Positions 61,793 through 64,000 of a stretch of 64,000 nucleotides of DNA are shown here, piece by piece; position 1 is the first letter of the stretch; every line of letters starts with the position of its first letter. The DNA is from Verrucomicrobiaceae bacterium (GTDB lineage: Bacteria > Verrucomicrobiota > Verrucomicrobiia > Verrucomicrobiales > Akkermansiaceae). The stretch is taken from contig JAIXQH010000062.1 in NCBI GenBank assembly GCA_027484055.1, forward strand, positions 107,691 to 171,690. The letters are read 5' to 3'. Made by a program: the position numbers and the translations under genes. The notes beneath the pieces are model-generated. The model saw nothing but the letters and a program-made list of their open reading frames with translations, was not told the origin of the DNA and did not search any database.

Positions 61793-64000
61793 TCAGTTAT
61801 TCCGGCGGCGGCGCAGCATTCCGGCACCAAGCAACAGGCCGGCCAGTGCGCTCGTGGGCTCAGGCACGGGGGTCCATGAGAGGGTGTTGGAGGCTATCGA
61901 GAAGTGACCTTGATCGGCGACAATTCCTCTCGAAGTTCCTGAATCCCAAATTACACCCGTTCCGGTGATCGAACTAAAGACGGATGCCATGGTCCCGACG
62001 CTGAAAACATTACTCCAGGTCTTGGCTGTGTTCCAGAATGTATCCGCATAAGCGCCGGTGCCCAGCACCACATTGAAAACTGCCCCACTACCGGCCAATC
62101 CGCCGGTGTTGGTGACCGTATCGCGACCGATCTCGGTGGCACCACTTGTTGTGATGTCCCAGTCGAAGATGGATCCGGTGCTAAATGTAATACCGCCAGT
62201 CAATGTTTGGGTTCCTGCCGCACCCTTTGCTCCCGGGGTGTAGGTGTTGCCGGAAGTCACCGTGACCGCATTGGTGATCGTGCCGGTGCCGCTGAGGGTG
62301 CCTCCGGTGGAACTCGCAGCGAAGCTAGCCGTTTTGGATAGGGCCGTGGAGGAGTTGTAATTCAACTCGCCACCGGAGATCGAGATGCCGCTGGTGCCGT
62401 TGATGGTTCCGCCTGAGGCGATCGTGAGCTTGCCGTTACTGATGGTGGTGGCACCCGTGTAGGTGTTGGTGTTGGACAGCGTGAGCGTGCCGCCACCGGA
62501 TTTGGTCAGCGCGAGAGTGCCGGCGGCGCCGTTCCGGATAACGCCCGCGAAGGTGTTGTCTGCGCCGTTTTGCACGGTGAGGGTGGAAGCGGTGGACGCG
62601 TGTGTGTTTTCAACGACTGCGCTCGTGTTGGACGCAACCAAGCTGGTTACGGAAGCCGCTTGTCCGTTGAGTTGGAGTTTGGCGGTGCTGCCACTGCCGA
62701 AGACCAACGCGCTGGTCGGACCATTGCCGGAGTTTAATGAGTTAGCGGCAGTCAATCTCAGAGCGCCATCCTCGATGCGCACGCCACCATTTAAGGTATT
62801 GGCGGCGCCGAGCGTCAGCGTGCCGGTGCCGGTCTTCTTGAGTTCACCGAAAGCGGTGATCGCGCCGGTGATGGTGAGCGTGTTGGAGGAGGTCACATCG
62901 AAGCCGCCGCCGCCACCGCCGATCGTGACGGGCCTGACGGTAGTGGAGTTGCCCAAGCCGACGCCATTGGCCTGCTGGAGCGAGAAGGTGCCGGTGGCTT
63001 GAAGCACACCGCCGCCATTGAGATTGAGAGTTTGGTTGGCAAAACTCCAGCCAGCTGTTTGGTTAGTCACAGCAGTGAGAGCATTGGCGCTTAGGGTGAT
63101 GACGTAGGCACCTGAAGTTCCGCTTATGGCGGACACCTGCCTGCCCAACATCTGTGAACCTACGACCAAGCCGACGGGTAGCGAGGCAGCTGTGGAATTC
63201 ACTGTAGCTGAACTGGTGGTGGCCGTCGCATTGGTGAGTGTGCCATTGGTGCCGCCGATATTGCTGTCGGAGGAAATGCTCAAGGTGCCACCGTTGATGT
63301 AGGTCTGGCCGGTGTAGGTGTTGGCCGAACCCAGAACCAAGGTGCCGGTGCCAGCTTTAGTCAGTGTTGAGTTACCGTTACCGTTCGCAATCTCCGAGCT
63401 AATCGTCAACGCGCCCGCACCGTATTGATGGACGATCAGGTCAGAGTTGGTGGCCGTGTTGCTTTTCAGCGTGCCGCCGGTGATGGAGTAGGCGTCAGCG
63501 CCGGTAAAGAGCAGGCCGCCGCTGGTGAGCGTGAGCGTCTGGCCGGCGGTGATGGCGAGGGACTGGCTGGTGGTGCTGGTCGTCAGCTTGAGGGAGTTGA
63601 CGGATTCGGTCACGGTGACGGAAGCATTGTTAATATGGCTGTAGTTCACCGTGGCTGTCGATCCCGAGCTAGGCAGACCGGCGGTGGCACCGGCGCCGAC
63701 GAGCGTGGAGCCACTCCGATCAGCAAAATTGATGTTGCCGGAGCTGTCGCGGAAGGTCACACGGCCGTTGCCTAATAGGAAATTGGTAGATGGACTGGTG
63801 CCGACATTGACGGAATTCCCCGCGCCGATGAGCCTGATATCCAGAGAGCCGCCTGCGGTAAGGTTCGTTGCCAGGTTACCAAGAGTCAAGGTGGTGCCGG
63901 AGCCGCCATTGGCGTCCACGACGATATTGCCACCACCGGCGTTTACCGTGGGAACACCGAGCGTCTGGGTGGTGGCCCCAGAAGAGTTGCCTTGGAGATA
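61793..64000 (-). CDS. PEP-CTERM autotransporter-type beta-strand-repeat protein (5' part outside window)
   Basis: At least 735 residues, open to the window edge, so the N-terminus and signal peptide are missing. It is a Gly/Thr/Ser/Asn-rich beta-helix protein with autotransporter-associated beta-strand repeats: LTKAGTGTLVLGSANTYTGQ, LKKTGTGTLTLGAANTLNGG and LTKSGGGTLTLSNTNTYTGA, each followed by GGTL-type strands. The C-terminus is a PEP-CTERM sorting signal: VPEPTSALAGLLLGAGMLRR then RRNN. Such proteins are exported, cut by an exosortase and linked to the envelope or extracellular matrix. Composition is strongly biased by the repeats. No exosortase gene lies in this window. Confidence 0.92.
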   Translation of the reverse strand, partial: YLQGNSSGATTQTLGVPTVNAGGGNIVVDANGGSGTTLTLGNLATNLTAGGSLDIRLIGAGNSVNVGTSPSTNFLLGNGRVTFRDSSGNINFADRSGSTLVGAGATAGLPSSGSTATVNYSHINNASVTVTESVNSLKLTTSTTSQSLAITAGQTLTLTSGGLLFTGADAYSITGGTLKSNTATNSDLIVHQYGAGALTISSEIANGNGNSTLTKAGTGTLVLGSANTYTGQTYINGGTLSISSDSNIGGTNGTLTNATATTSSATVNSTAASLPVGLVVGSQMLGRQVSAISGTSGAYVITLSANALTAVTNQTAGWSFANQTLNLNGGGVLQATGTFSLQQANGVGLGNSTTVRPVTIGGGGGGFDVTSSNTLTITGAITAFGELKKTGTGTLTLGAANTLNGGVRIEDGALRLTAANSLNSGNGPTSALVFGSGSTAKLQLNGQAASVTSLVASNTSAVVENTHASTASTLTVQNGADNTFAGVIRNGAAGTLALTKSGGGTLTLSNTNTYTGATTISNGKLTIASGGTINGTSGISISGGELNYNSSTALSKTASFAASSTGGTLSGTGTITNAVTVTSGNTYTPGAKGAAGTQTLTGGITFSTGSIFDWDITTSGATEIGRDTVTNTGGLAGSGAVFNVVLGTGAYADTFWNTAKTWSNVFSVGTMASVFSSITGTGVIWDSGTSRGIVADQGHFSIASNTLSWTPVPEPTSALAGLLLGAGMLRRRRNN

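Overview
The window reads as a chromosomal segment of a Verrucomicrobiota bacterium, most likely order Verrucomicrobiales. Supporting signs are three very large proteins resembling the Verru_Chthon cassette protein A family, an autotransporter-type beta-strand-repeat protein with a PEP-CTERM tail, a DUF2231 / planctomycete-type cytochrome c / leucine-rich-repeat protein, an SHD1-like secreted protein and a secreted helical-repeat protein. The DNA is GC-rich and densely coding on both strands. Strong Shine-Dalgarno sequences are uncommon, so several starts were chosen by family length or signal peptide. No rRNA, tRNA or CRISPR array was seen. Assignments come from reading motifs by eye; no database search was possible.

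Layout. 1-8.8 kb is mostly housekeeping: 3' end of ruvX, orphan modA, a fused MBL exonuclease/ATP-dependent DNA ligase, a zinc-ribbon coiled-coil protein, a small gene with a truncated nucleotidyltransferase-like gene, a dCMP deaminase-like protein, transaldolase, VanZ-like protein, a BrnT/BrnA-type toxin-antitoxin pair and a ThuA-like protein. 8.8-12.2 kb is a visibly more AT-rich accessory patch with a 749-residue HEVGH (zincin-like) protein and a small ORF upstream of it in the same frame. 12.2-24 kb holds ribBA, a YqgE/AlgH protein, a secreted EEP-family enzyme, a circularly permuted animal-type heme peroxidase, an alpha/beta hydrolase, a fatty-acid-hydroxylase-like protein, sixA, fabG and secreted or membrane proteins.

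24-33 kb carries two overlapping large cytoplasmic carbohydrate genes (discoidin plus alpha/alpha-toroid; GH94-type phosphorylase) convergent with an SbmA/YddA-like ABC protein whose nucleotide-binding motifs are degenerate. 33-40.5 kb is a mixed set: secreted hypotheticals, dinB, a TraB/GumN-like membrane protein, pyrF, an MBL-fold hydrolase and lipoprotein msrA. 40.5-45.1 kb begins with an ISAs1-type transposase remnant followed by a glycan operon (secreted toroid protein, GH130, MFS transporter).

45.3-58.0 kb is the most unusual block: three tandem pairs, each a ~1,100-residue pseudopilin-like protein A plus a ~280-residue exported partner. The third A copy is a mosaic of the other two at DNA level. 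A secreted clan-CD (gingipain/C25-like) peptidase gene converges on this array. The window ends with an AraC/XylR-type regulator, an 850-base non-coding stretch with repeats and a decayed PEP-CTERM tail, and the 3' part of a large PEP-CTERM beta-strand-repeat protein running off the end.

The two strongest leads are the permuted peroxidase (15173-17122) and the triplicated pseudopilin/partner array (45361-57997).
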